A DNA stretch of 64,000 nt, from positions 62,001 through 126,000 of the forward strand of contig NZ_FCNW02000002.1 of the NCBI RefSeq assembly GCF_001544475.1, written 5' to 3'. The notes below the pieces were generated by a model, which worked only from the letters and a program-made list of their open reading frames with translations, did no database searches and was not told the origin of the DNA. Every line of letters begins with the position of its first letter. Positions within the stretch are counted from its first letter, which is position 1. The position numbers and the translations under genes are program-made. Source of the DNA: Caballeronia humi. Its GTDB lineage: Bacteria; Pseudomonadota; Gammaproteobacteria; Burkholderiales; Burkholderiaceae. Shown in pieces: positions 1 to 7,956 of the stretch.

Positions 1-1010
1 GGCGCGTCCTTGCGCGGTGCCCTCGCGCGTGCCGCGGACGACAGCGGATCGTTTAGCAGGATGCGGGTCGAGCCGGTGCCGGCCTCGCGCGGCGTCTGCG
101 CGGTCAGGAAGAAGCGGCTGTTCGCTTTCGCGCTGTACACGGTCACCGGATGGAACGAGCCGCGAATGCTGCGCGCGATCATGTCTTCGAGCTGCGCATT
201 GAACGCTTCGTCGATGCGCTTGCCGCACAGTTCGGCGGGCGAGCGGAAGTCGAGCTGGAAGAGCGCACTGCGGCTCGCGGCGAGCACGACGCCGTCGTCG
301 CTGACGGCGAGCTTGCCCGCGTGCAGCGTGCCGACGAACTCCGGCCGGCTGTGGAAGTGGATCATGTTCGCGTGCCGGTAGCGCGCATCGATCAGGCGGT
401 TCTCGATCATCTGCCGCGACATGCCGACGAGCACCAGCGAATGCTGTTGCAAAAGTTTCGAGCGGCTCGTGACGTCGAGCACGCCGACGATCGTGCCGCG
501 ATCGTCGAAGATCGGCGCGGCCGAGCACGTTAGAGACGTATAGCGCGGATAGAAATGCTCGTGCTGGCACACGGCGATGCAGTCGCGTTCGATAAGGCAC
601 GTGCCCATGCCGTTGGTGCCGGCTTCGCGTTCGCTCCAGAGGGCGCCGACGCGCAGTCCGTCTGCGGCGACGGCCTCGCCGAACGGCACCGACGACACCT
701 GATGCACGATCACGCCGTCCGCATCGACCAGGACGACCGCGAGTTCCGGGTCCGCGAGCTGCTGGTAGAGCGTGGTCATTTCGAGCTTCGAGCACGCGAT
801 CAGGTCGCTCGCGGCCTCGCGGCGATCGGCGAGTTCCTGTTGTGTGAGGACGGGCGGCATGACAAAGCGCGCGGGATCGAGCCTGAATTCGTTCAGGCAG
901 CGTATCCACGACTGGGCAACCGAATCGTTCGCGGCGCGCGCCGCGAGCGGGTTGTTGACGATCTTCAGGACTTCTCGGACATGGGTATCGATGTCAGCGA
1001 GCGACGACAT
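1..1010 (-). CDS. Sigma-54-dependent regulator, AcoR type (partial, N-terminal part)
   Basis: The minus strand is open from an ATG at 1010 to the window edge (336 codons), so the gene is cut off. The protein begins MSSLADIDTHVREVL and continues through a GAF-like sensory region (about residues 75-205, with the motif GTNGMGTCLIE) into a second sensory/PAS-like stretch. This is the layout of AcoR-type activators, whose AAA+ and Fis domains would lie beyond position 1. AcoR-type proteins activate sigma-54 promoters of alcohol, acetoin or PQQ-dehydrogenase genes. Its position next to the H4MPT and xox genes suggests it controls them. That role is inferred, because the effector domain is not visible. 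Confidence 0.85.
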   Translation of the reverse strand, partial: MSSLADIDTHVREVLKIVNNPLAARAANDSVAQSWIRCLNEFRLDPARFVMPPVLTQQELADRREAASDLIACSKLEMTTLYQQLADPELAVVLVDADGVIVHQVSSVPFGEAVAADGLRVGALWSEREAGTNGMGTCLIERDCIAVCQHEHFYPRYTSLTCSAAPIFDDRGTIVGVLDVTSRSKLLQQHSLVLVGMSRQMIENRLIDARYRHANMIHFHSRPEFVGTLHAGKLAVSDDGVVLAASRSALFQLDFRSPAELCGKRIDEAFNAQLEDMIARSIRGSFHPVTVYSAKANSRFFLTAQTPREAGTGSTRILLNDPLSSAARARAPRKDA

Positions 1011-1239
1011 GGGGGCTTGTCTCCCTGGCGTCCGTTTGCGCTCCGCGTGTGCGGATTCGCGTTCGGCGCCAACTGTTGTGATTCCCCTGTGCGCTGCGTT
1101 GTCTCCGTACGCATGCGCGGCGTTGCGGTGCGGGCTTTCTATGTCGTCAGCAAAGCCGCTCTCCCGCCTGATTACTGCAAAACTCTACATCCGTTGACGT
1201 TCTTGTTCAATAAGTAGTCGCAGACGGGAAGGTTTTCTT

Positions 1240-1255
1240 GCCCGGTTTTTGCTTG
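1240..1255 (+). repeat. 16-bp direct repeat, copy 1
   Basis: The sequence GCCCGGTTTTTGCTTG occurs here and again identically at 1366-1381. With three more upstream bases this copy partly resembles a -24/-12 element (TTGCCCG, 4 nt, TTGC). The normally invariant GG at -24 reads TG, so a regulator-binding repeat is as likely as a promoter. Confidence 0.6.
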
Positions 1256-1295
1256 GTCGCGGAGCCGGGCCGCATTGAATGCTCGATTTATAGGA

Positions 1296-1336
1296 AAGTT
1301 AGTGAGTTTATGCAAAATCGATAAACTCGCTGACTT
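1296..1336. promoter_or_regulatory. Imperfect inverted repeat, candidate operator
   Basis: The arms 1296-1311 and 1321-1336 match at 14 of 16 positions (AAGTYAGYGAGTTTAT) around a 9-nt spacer. The inner 8 bp (GAGTTTAT/ATAAACTC) are perfect. It lies midway between divergent genes and between the two 16-bp direct repeats, which fits an activator or repressor binding site. The regulator is unknown; the adjacent AcoR-type protein is a candidate. Confidence 0.5.
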
Positions 1337-1365
1337 CGATCAGATTGACTGAATGACTTGCATGC

Positions 1366-1381
1366 GCCCGGTTTTTGCTTG
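1366..1381 (+). repeat. 16-bp direct repeat, copy 2
   Basis: This is an exact second copy of the 1240-1255 sequence, 126 bp downstream in the same orientation and about 50 bp before the folB-like start. Its match to a -24/-12 promoter is poorer than that of copy 1. Confidence 0.6.
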
Positions 1382-1430
1382 ATCCCTCGTCTCAGCGAAT
1401 AAGTCACCTACTCAAAGGCAGGCCACCCCC

Positions 1431-1919
1431 ATGGACCGTTTCGATGCCATTCGCCAGACCGGCTTCCCCAATACCGTCAATGCCGCAGCGCAACAACCCG
1501 CGCACGACATGACGCCGATGGACATCGTCTATATCGAAGGATTGACGGGCCGCACGGTGATCGGCATCGACAAGACCGAGTTGCACGAACCGCAGCCGGT
1601 GCGCATGAGTCTCGCGATCGGCGTGCCGGCGATTCGCGCGTGCACCACCGACCGCATCGAGGACACCATCAACTACGCCGCCGTGCGCGAGGCGCTGCAT
1701 GCGCTCCTCGCGTCGCACGGCGTGCAGTTGCTGGAAGCGCTTGCGGAGAAAATCGCGCAGTTGCTGATCGCGGATTTCGGCGCGCACTGGGTGCGGGTAT
1801 CGCTCGCGAAACCCGCGAAATTCGATGACGTCGAATCGGTTGGCGTGTTGATCGAGCGGCGCCGCGCGCGCAGCATGGCGACCTACGCGTCGCTTGGCGA
1901 AGGCCTGATTCCCAACTAG
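1431..1919 (+). CDS. Dihydroneopterin aldolase-family protein (FolB-like) of the H4MPT cluster
   Basis: This 162-aa protein belongs to the DHNA/FolB fold, whose members cleave dihydroneopterin to 6-hydroxymethyl-dihydropterin. Visible family residues are the Tyr in INYAAVREAL, the Glu in LLEALAEKIA and the Lys of the C-terminal block starting LAKPAKFDD before VGVLIER. About 30 extra N-terminal residues precede the core, so a later start is possible. It sits beside H4MPT genes rather than folate genes, so supplying the pterin of methanopterin is the likely job (inference). It converges with the small secreted protein gene ending at 1929. Confidence 0.8.
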   Translation: MDRFDAIRQTGFPNTVNAAAQQPAHDMTPMDIVYIEGLTGRTVIGIDKTELHEPQPVRMSLAIGVPAIRACTTDRIEDTINYAAVREALHALLASHGVQLLEALAEKIAQLLIADFGAHWVRVSLAKPAKFDDVESVGVLIERRRARSMATYASLGEGLIPN

Positions 1920-1928
1920 CGCAAACGC

Positions 1929-2315
1929 CTATTTCGCCACCGTGCCCGGGCGTCCGATGCCGCAGGCGCGGTACGCGTCGGCTTGCAGCGCGCGGAACTT
2001 CTTCGTCTGCGCCTTCGCGCGATCGACGCGAAACTCCGCGCCGCCTTCGCCGCCGAGCGTCGCGTATTTGGAAAACGTCGATTGCTCGACGAAATCGTCA
2101 TAGGGAAGCGACGCCGCGATGCGATCGATCGCGCACGAGCACTTGTAGACGTTGACGAAGTCGTGGCCGTTGTCGTCCATGCAGCCGAGTACGTACTCCA
2201 CGCGTCCCTGCGTGGGGTAATCGTGAACCTGCGCCGCGGCGCCGGCCGCGAGCGCGAGCGGGGCAGCCGGCAGGAGGCAGGCGAGAACCAGCAGCGCGCG
2301 ACATCGTGAAGTCAT
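1929..2315 (-). CDS. Small secreted cysteine-containing protein of the H4MPT operon
   Basis: This 128-aa protein has an N-terminal signal peptide (MTSRCRALLVLACLL..., cleavage near the Ala-rich end). The mature part carries Cys residues in VLGCMDDNG, YKCSCAIDR and YRACGIG. The ATG at 2315 is chosen because GAGG lies about 8 nt upstream; an in-frame TTG at 2339 has no such support. It is the last gene of the operon, 71 bp after fae. No catalytic family was recognised. Its periplasmic location points to the XoxF side of C1 metabolism rather than to cytoplasmic pterin chemistry (inference). Confidence 0.7.
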   Translation of the reverse strand: MTSRCRALLVLACLLPAAPLALAAGAAAQVHDYPTQGRVEYVLGCMDDNGHDFVNVYKCSCAIDRIAASLPYDDFVEQSTFSKYATLGGEGGAEFRVDRAKAQTKKFRALQADAYRACGIGRPGTVAK

Positions 2316-2386
2316 GCAGAAAGCCTCGGATAGATTCAAGCGGAAGCGCGGCCAGGCAGGCCGCGCCGTGCATAAAGCATAATCCT

Positions 2387-2896
2387 TCAGTTCGGCGCAA
2401 ACGGATGGGCCGCTGTCGCCTTCTTTGCGACGACCTCCTTCGCGCTCGGCTCGCCCGCCACCGCACGCTGCAGCGCCTCGCGCGTCGCCTTGTAGTTGAA
2501 CTCCTGAATCTTTTTGTCGTCCTCGGCTTGCCAGTGGATGAAGACGCCCACGCAGATGAATAGATCGTCGGCTTCGTCGGCGGGGATCGTGCCGTCCTCG
2601 ACGCTGTCCGCCACCGCGAGCGCCACCGCGTGCTGCGCCGGGCCGAACATCTGCACGGCCTGCTTGGCGCCCTTGATCGTCACCTTGTTGAAGAGGATCG
2701 TGTTTGGCTTCGTGAGCAGGTTCGGCGCGACGACGGCCAGTAGCGACGTGAAGCCGTCCTTGTTATTGGTGAGCGCGTTGCAGAACGCAGTTTCGGCTGC
2801 GGAACCCCGCGGTCCGATGATCAAGTCGATGTGAGCGACCTCGTTGCCGTCGCCGATGAGCGACTCTCCTACCAGGACGCGATTGATCTTGGCCAT
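2387..2896 (-). CDS. fae: Formaldehyde-activating enzyme
   Basis: This 169-aa protein condenses formaldehyde with tetrahydromethanopterin to give methylene-H4MPT in the cytoplasm, the entry step of H4MPT-linked formaldehyde oxidation. The sequence is diagnostic: [20 protein letters not shown], then the block [11 protein letters not shown] with the conserved His22, then [20 protein letters not shown], ending HPFAPN. Length matches the family. The start at 2896 is supported by CACTGGAGGA upstream; an in-frame upstream extension to 2989 is not. It follows the CitG-like gene by 108 bp, so it may also have its own promoter. Confidence 0.97.
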   Translation of the reverse strand: MAKINRVLVGESLIGDGNEVAHIDLIIGPRGSAAETAFCNALTNNKDGFTSLLAVVAPNLLTKPNTILFNKVTIKGAKQAVQMFGPAQHAVALAVADSVEDGTIPADEADDLFICVGVFIHWQAEDDKKIQEFNYKATREALQRAVAGEPSAKEVVAKKATAAHPFAPN

Positions 2897-3004
2897 GCTG
2901 TTCCTCCAGTGATTGGGTCTCGGATATTTCGACTTGCGGACTACTCGCGACGCCCGGCTTCCGGTCGCGCAAGACTTAAGGGTGGGCAAACCACGAAGTA
3001 CCTA

Positions 3005-3856
3005 TCATGATCCGTGCCAATCGCGCGGATTTTGAACCACGCATCCAGCGACGAACAGCGTCGCGACCGTGAGATCGGCGCTCGTGCCCGGATTGATGCC
3101 CCGCGCCTTCAGGTCGGCGTCCCATGCGGCGAGGCGCGGCGTCGCGCCAGATGCAGCGGCGGCTTGCCACTCCCCGTGTCTTAGCCGCGCTTCGCGTGTG
3201 ACACTTTGCGCCATCGTCACACCCTGCTTGCGCACAATGTGCGAATCGGGCCACGTCGCGAGGAAGGTGAGGAACACGTTGAGCGTGGCCGCTGTCGGCG
3301 ATTTGAAGGACATGGCGGCGGCAAGCCCCGTCTCGAAGATGTCGCGGAAACCGTTCGCGTACTGGCGGGCGATGCTGTCGCGGCCGGCGGCGAGCGTCAT
3401 CGCGGCGCGCAGGTCGACGCTCGGTTCGTCGCGCACCGATTGCTCGGGCGCATCGCCGAGACCGCCGGGGTTCGCGAGCGCGATCGCGCGATAAGCGGCG
3501 CGGGCGTCGTCGATGTCGAGGCGTTCGAGTACGCGCTCCGTCTCGGCCCGCCAGGCGGCGGCATCGACGGGATGTGCTTCCAGCGCCGTCGCGAGCGGCG
3601 CGCATAGCAGCACGATCCCGAGATTCGTATTGCAGCCGGCGACTTCGCGGGTGCGCTCCACGGCAGCGAGAATCCGCTCGCCGACGCCTGCGCCTCGCGT
3701 AAAAAGTGCCCCAGCCGCCGCCTCAGCGCTCGCGATGAACTGCGCGGCCGTCATGCCGTGGCCCGCGCTATCGACGCTCACGTTGCCTGGCTTCGGCGTT
3801 TCGACGTCGAGCCGGCACGCGCGCAGAAAAGCGTCGCGAGCGTCAGCGGCTTGCAT
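3005..3856 (-). CDS. CitG/MdcB-like triphosphoribosyl-dephospho-CoA synthase family protein (H4MPT cluster)
   Basis: This 283-aa protein carries the family signatures KPGNVS (near residue 22) and NTNLG (near residue 80). CitG-family enzymes join the ribose of ATP to dephospho-CoA. No citrate lyase or malonate decarboxylase genes are here; the neighbours are H4MPT genes, where homologues recur in methylotrophs. A role in making the ribosyl-containing side chain of (dephospho)methanopterin is plausible but inferred. The ATG at 3856 overlaps the end of the ATP-grasp gene by 14 bp, showing tight coupling. Confidence 0.8.
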   Translation of the reverse strand: MQAADARDAFLRACRLDVETPKPGNVSVDSAGHGMTAAQFIASAEAAAGALFTRGAGVGERILAAVERTREVAGCNTNLGIVLLCAPLATALEAHPVDAAAWRAETERVLERLDIDDARAAYRAIALANPGGLGDAPEQSVRDEPSVDLRAAMTLAAGRDSIARQYANGFRDIFETGLAAAMSFKSPTAATLNVFLTFLATWPDSHIVRKQGVTMAQSVTREARLRHGEWQAAAASGATPRLAAWDADLKARGINPGTSADLTVATLFVAGCVVQNPRDWHGS

Positions 3857-4814
3857 CGCCGCTTGCCAGCGCGACCGGCGCACGCGGGAGCGCGAGCTTG
3901 CGGTCGAGCAGATCGTCGACAAGCGCGGCGGCGATGTCGAACCGCGTCACCGATTGCAGCCCGCGCCACGCCGCAACGCCGTTCACTTCGAGCACGAGCG
4001 GGCGGGCGGCGGCGTCCGCCTCGCCGCTCTCCGGAATCAAATCGACGCCCGCGTAATCGAGGCCGAGCGCCTGCGTCGCGCGAATGGCGGTGTCGGCGAG
4101 GGCGTCGGTGATGAGCGCCGGTTCGCACGCCGCGCCCTGCGCGAAGTTGTGAATCCAGCCGCGCCCGCCCACTCGCCGCATCGCCGCGACGGCTTTGCCG
4201 CCGATCACGAGCACGCGCCAGTCGAAGCCAGGTTGGCCGCCTTCGACGTAACGCTGTAGATACGCCACGTCGCCGAATGGGCGCAACGAAGGCAGCGACG
4301 CGAGTTGCCCGCCCGCGCCCGCGCCGAGCCGCCGCAAGCCCTTGCCCTGCGAGCCGAAGAGCGGTTTCATCACGACCTTGCGGCCCGCCGCAGCCTCCCG
4401 CATCAGCACGCGCTGCGCGAACGCCGCCGATTCCCCGGCCCACGTAGGGGGCGTCGGTACGCCGTGGCGGTTGAGGAGAAAGCTCGTCATCGACTTGTCG
4501 ACGCTACGCTCGATCGCGCGCGCGTCGTTATAGACCGGCACGCCACATTCGCGCAGCGCGTGCAGGATGCCGAGCCGGAGCGTCACCTGCTCGAACGTCC
4601 CGCCCGCGATGCCGCGCACGAACACGGTATCCGGCAGCCCGTGGCCGAAGCCGGGGATCGCGAGGCCGTGCGGGGCCCAGGTCGTATCGATGCGGCAATC
4701 GGCGAGATCGACGCAGCGCGCGTCCGCCCCGCGCGCGCGGAACGCCTTTTTGAGACGCGACGTGTGCCAGCCGGTTTCGTCGGTCATGATCGCGATGCGC
4801 AGCGTTCCGGTCAT
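3843..4814 (-). CDS. RimK/MptN-like ATP-grasp ligase
   Basis: This 323-aa ATP-grasp protein begins MTGTLRIAIMTDETGWHTSR. Core motifs are the Lys pair region KVVMKPLFGSQGKGLRR, FDWRVLVIGG, and the metal-binding end PLVLEVNGVAAWRG. RimK-family ligases add amino acids such as glutamate; MptN adds glutamate to H4MPT in archaea. Its place between mch and the CitG-like gene fits side-chain ligation of H4MPT (inference). The start at 4814 forms a 4-bp ATGA overlap with the mch stop, which fixes it against a longer in-frame extension. Confidence 0.85.
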   Translation of the reverse strand: MTGTLRIAIMTDETGWHTSRLKKAFRARGADARCVDLADCRIDTTWAPHGLAIPGFGHGLPDTVFVRGIAGGTFEQVTLRLGILHALRECGVPVYNDARAIERSVDKSMTSFLLNRHGVPTPPTWAGESAAFAQRVLMREAAAGRKVVMKPLFGSQGKGLRRLGAGAGGQLASLPSLRPFGDVAYLQRYVEGGQPGFDWRVLVIGGKAVAAMRRVGGRGWIHNFAQGAACEPALITDALADTAIRATQALGLDYAGVDLIPESGEADAAARPLVLEVNGVAAWRGLQSVTRFDIAAALVDDLLDRKLALPRAPVALASGDASR

Positions 4815-5815
4815 GGTTTCCCCCACTGCGCGCGCAGCAGGGCGGCATCGATTGCTCCGCCGTGCCACGTCGCGCCGCTTTCGAGGCTGCTCACCCACAC
4901 TTCGGCGGGCGCGAAGAGCGCGGCATCGATCTGATAGAAGTCGTAGTTGAACGCGGTGAAGATTTCCGCGAACGGCCGCCCATAGTCGCGCGCGTTGCGC
5001 GACGGCAACTCGGCGGCGAGACGCTCGGCCACCGCGTCGTGCTTCACCGTCAGATGGACGCGGCCGCCGTAGAGGATGGCGTCGTTGGTGCGGCCCATCG
5101 CCTGGATCGCATCGGGCGCGGGCGGCGGCAGCGGCGCCGTGCCGCTCCCCTCGACGACTTCCGCCAGATCGATGCCGAGCACGTGCGTCTTGTGCAGCGC
5201 AACCTCGACGACGCGCGCCACCACCTGCACCGTCCCCGCAACCGAGTGTGTCGGCGTGACGACGATCGTGAGCGCTTCGGGCGCGAGCGCGCAGTCGCGC
5301 AACACCTTGTCGATGACGACTTGCGGCGGCAGACGGTCCACTTCCATCACGAGCGCGCCGCGCACGTGGCGGTCGCGGTAGCCGAGTTCGTCGAAGAGCG
5401 GCTCCTTCACGGCGAGCGCGCGCGCCGGGCCGGAGCCGAGCGAGAAGAATTTCTTGCCGCCGGTTTCCTCCTTGGTCGCGGACAAGCTCCAGCCTGCGTA
5501 CTGGCTGCCGAGGCAGGCCAGGACCGGCATCGACGTATGGACTTCGATCAGGCTCGGCAAGAACGGCTCCGCCTCAGCACTCATGCGCCGCGCGACGCGC
5601 CCGAGCCCGCCCATGCAGATGCGCGCGGTCAGCAGGCCCGCCTCGACGCCGCCCGGTGCAGCGACGCCCGCATCGACGAGCGTCGTGCCGGCGTCCGTGC
5701 GTGTGATCGCGACGGCGTAGCGCGCGGCATCGTCGACGAGACGCGCGACGAGCCGCTCGCTCAATGCGTTGACGCTGAGGCGCTGCGAAGGATCAGCGGA
5801 AGGTGTTGACGTCAT
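4811..5815 (-). CDS. mch: Methenyltetrahydromethanopterin cyclohydrolase
   Basis: This 334-aa cytoplasmic enzyme hydrolyses methenyl-H4MPT to N5-formyl-H4MPT. Family blocks are SVNALSERLV at the N-terminus, then GLLTARICMGGLG, LACLGSQYAGWSL, FFSLGSGPARALA and IFTAFNYDFYQID. Length matches bacterial Mch. The start overlaps the upstream ATP-grasp gene by 23 bp. Together with Fae and MtdB it forms the linear formaldehyde-to-formate route; the formyltransferase/hydrolase complex that follows is not in this window. Confidence 0.96.
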   Translation of the reverse strand: MTSTPSADPSQRLSVNALSERLVARLVDDAARYAVAITRTDAGTTLVDAGVAAPGGVEAGLLTARICMGGLGRVARRMSAEAEPFLPSLIEVHTSMPVLACLGSQYAGWSLSATKEETGGKKFFSLGSGPARALAVKEPLFDELGYRDRHVRGALVMEVDRLPPQVVIDKVLRDCALAPEALTIVVTPTHSVAGTVQVVARVVEVALHKTHVLGIDLAEVVEGSGTAPLPPPAPDAIQAMGRTNDAILYGGRVHLTVKHDAVAERLAAELPSRNARDYGRPFAEIFTAFNYDFYQIDAALFAPAEVWVSSLESGATWHGGAIDAALLRAQWGKP

Positions 5816-6974
5816 GAAGAGGCTCGCGACAGGTTTCGATGCGTTGCAATAGACGCGCGTGGTGGCGTTCGAGTTCGTGTTGCACTGCGTCGAGCGACGG
5901 CGCGGTCACGGCGAGCGTACAGACCGGCTGACCCGCTTCGATGCGCGTGCCGGGCAGCGGGACGTCGTGGCAGGCGGGGTCGCCGTGAAGCGCGTCGCTG
6001 AAAGGCTTCGACGCCGTTATCGAGAAAGGCGCGAACGCGACGCGCTGTCCCGCCCGGCGCGTCGGCGCAGGCGGCGGCGAAGGCAGCCGCCCGTGCAGGC
6101 ACGCGTCGACGTGACAGGCGAAGAGGCTCTGCGGCCAGACGGCTTCGTACAGTGCCATCGTGGAAGAGGGGCGCGCGTTGATTTCGAGCACGCTGAACGC
6201 GTCGCCGTCGAGCAGGAAATCCATGCTGTTGATGCCCGTCAGCCCCGTGCGCCAGACGATCGCGCGGATCGCCTCGTGAAGCTTCGCCGCGACCGGCAAA
6301 GGCAGATCGACGGGCCCGAGCGAACCTGAATGCACGAAGGGCAGCTTGCCCGCCGCGACGCTCGACTGGTCCGCGAAACCTGTCACGCACGCCTCGCGCC
6401 GCGCGCCCACGAAGAGCGCCGACATCGAACGCCCGGCGGCGACGCGCTGATAGTAAGCATGCGGCCCGATCTCGCTTTCCGAAGAAGCCGCTTCGATATG
6501 CACGCCACCGCAGCCATCCGCGTGCTTCACGAGCCATCTGCGCGGATCAGCGGGGCGCGTGAAGCTGATCTCCGGATGCGCGATGCCGCACTCGTCGAGC
6601 AGCGCGAAAAACCGCTTGGGATCGCGCACGGCGGCGGTCGCCGCAACGTCGTTGCCGATAAAGCGCGGCAGCCGCTCGCCGCTGTACAGCGCGCCCATCA
6701 GCGGTTCGACTCCGCTCGTCGCGACGTAACCGAGCATGCGCGGCAAACGCGCGGCGCGCTGCAGTGCATCAAGTAAAAGCTCGCGGTCGATCAAAAGCCC
6801 CTCGCCGCCGATGTCGAACCACGCGCTGGCTTCCTCGCGCGTATCGCGATCGCCGAAGATATCGAGCGCGACGGGCTCGAACCCCGCGCGCACCGCCGAT
6901 TGCGCCAGCATCCGCGCCGACAGCCCCACGACCGCGACGCAAGGTTTCCGCGAAAACGGCGTCCCCGCGTGCAT
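5793..6974 (-). CDS. ATP-grasp protein of the H4MPT cluster
   Basis: This 393-aa ATP-grasp protein is distinct from the RimK-like one downstream. An N-terminal Rossmann-like part (CVAVVGLSARMLAQSAVRAG) precedes the grasp core, with RRWLVKHADGCGGVHIE and the metal-binding FSVLEINARPSSTMALYE. Such proteins recur in methylotroph H4MPT clusters without an assigned reaction. Its ATG at 6974 overlaps the mtdB stop as TGATG, so it is translationally coupled. It probably ligates a carboxylate building block of the cofactor; the substrate is unknown. Confidence 0.8.
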   Translation of the reverse strand: MHAGTPFSRKPCVAVVGLSARMLAQSAVRAGFEPVALDIFGDRDTREEASAWFDIGGEGLLIDRELLLDALQRAARLPRMLGYVATSGVEPLMGALYSGERLPRFIGNDVAATAAVRDPKRFFALLDECGIAHPEISFTRPADPRRWLVKHADGCGGVHIEAASSESEIGPHAYYQRVAAGRSMSALFVGARREACVTGFADQSSVAAGKLPFVHSGSLGPVDLPLPVAAKLHEAIRAIVWRTGLTGINSMDFLLDGDAFSVLEINARPSSTMALYEAVWPQSLFACHVDACLHGRLPSPPPAPTRRAGQRVAFAPFSITASKPFSDALHGDPACHDVPLPGTRIEAGQPVCTLAVTAPSLDAVQHELERHHARLLQRIETCREPLHDVNTFR

Positions 6975-7909
6975 CAGCCGAGGCCGGCGGCGATCGCGCG
7001 CGCTTCGTCGAACGCCTCGGGAAAGCCGAGGTAGACGGGCTTGCCGCCCGTGCGCATCCTGACGAAGAGACGATGCTCGACCTGATACTTCACGTTGCCG
7101 ATCGCAAGCGCGCCGATCCCGACCGCGTCCTGGCGCGCGGCACCCGCGAGCGGCTTGCCGTCGTCCATCACGTTCACGCCCGCGATGCCTTCGGGCGGCA
7201 CCGCGTTCACGTCGGCGGCGATCAGCAGGTTTTTCGCGTGCGCGAGGTCGGCGGCGCTCATCACCTGCACGCCCGCGACCGCCGTCGCGAACACGACTTC
7301 CGCGCGCGCCAGTTCCTTCTGCAACTGCTCGGGCGTGGTCGTCGCGACGCCGGAAGTGGCAACATCGAAGCGCCGGTTGATCTCGTCGCTGACCTGCGTC
7401 GCGCGCGAGGCGCTCGAATGGCTCGCGATCGCGACGTCGGCGCCGAGCGACGCCGCCATCGCCGCCGCCACGCGGCCGACCGCGCCCGTGCCGCCCAGGA
7501 TCAGCACGCGCTTGCCGCCGAAATCGACGCTGTGTTCCTTTTTAAGATGCCGCTCGACGAGCGCGACCAGCGCCGCTGCCGTCGTGTACGAGCCGCTCGG
7601 GTCGGCGAACACGGAGACTTCGAACGGCGGGACCATCGCCTGGCGCGCGCGATCGAGCATGTCGGCGGCGAGCATCACGTCGCGCCCGCCGATGAAGATG
7701 CCCGTGCGCGACACGCCCTTCGGCCCGCGCGAGAAGATCGCGTCCTGCGTCAACTGGACGACGCTCGCCTCATCGACGTTGCAGTACGGCACGACGATCT
7801 GGTAGCCCGCGTCGGCGGCCATGTTGACGTCGAACGGGCTCATCTGCGGCGTGGCCGTGAACATGTGCAGGATGTAGGGCCGTGGAATGCTCTCGGTGGC
7901 TTCGGGCAT
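6974..7909 (-). CDS. mtdB: NAD(P)-dependent methylene-tetrahydromethanopterin dehydrogenase
   Basis: This 311-aa protein oxidises methylene-H4MPT to methenyl-H4MPT. It begins MPEATESIPRPYILHMFT and has the MtdB N-terminal block NMAADAGYQIVVPYCNV, a Rossmann dinucleotide motif GGTGAVGRVAA and the C-terminal VGIGALAIGNVKYQVE. The ATG at 7909 is chosen over a 76-residue upstream extension that would run into the neighbouring gene. It sits 47 bp after the GHMP gene and is coupled to the next gene by a 1-bp overlap. Confidence 0.93.
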   Translation of the reverse strand: MPEATESIPRPYILHMFTATPQMSPFDVNMAADAGYQIVVPYCNVDEASVVQLTQDAIFSRGPKGVSRTGIFIGGRDVMLAADMLDRARQAMVPPFEVSVFADPSGSYTTAAALVALVERHLKKEHSVDFGGKRVLILGGTGAVGRVAAAMAASLGADVAIASHSSASRATQVSDEINRRFDVATSGVATTTPEQLQKELARAEVVFATAVAGVQVMSAADLAHAKNLLIAADVNAVPPEGIAGVNVMDDGKPLAGAARQDAVGIGALAIGNVKYQVEHRLFVRMRTGGKPVYLGFPEAFDEARAIAAGLG

Positions 7910-7956
7910 GGGGGACTCGCTGGGGGTTTCGGGACGTCCGGACTGCTTTCGTAACC

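Larger units (their letters stand above)
1011..1430. other. Divergent intergenic region (420 bp) between the AcoR-type regulator and the folB-like gene
   Basis: No gene is recognisable here on either strand. The region holds a 16-bp direct repeat at 1240-1255 and 1366-1381, and an imperfect inverted repeat at 1296-1336 between the copies. The stretch from 1280 to 1340 is AT-rich compared with its surroundings. It presumably contains both divergent promoters and operator sites. Confidence 0.6.

Noticed and set aside
1240..1381. The 16-bp repeats as sigma-54 promoters
   Set aside because: Neither copy has the GG pair at -24 at the right distance from GC at -12; kept only as repeats.
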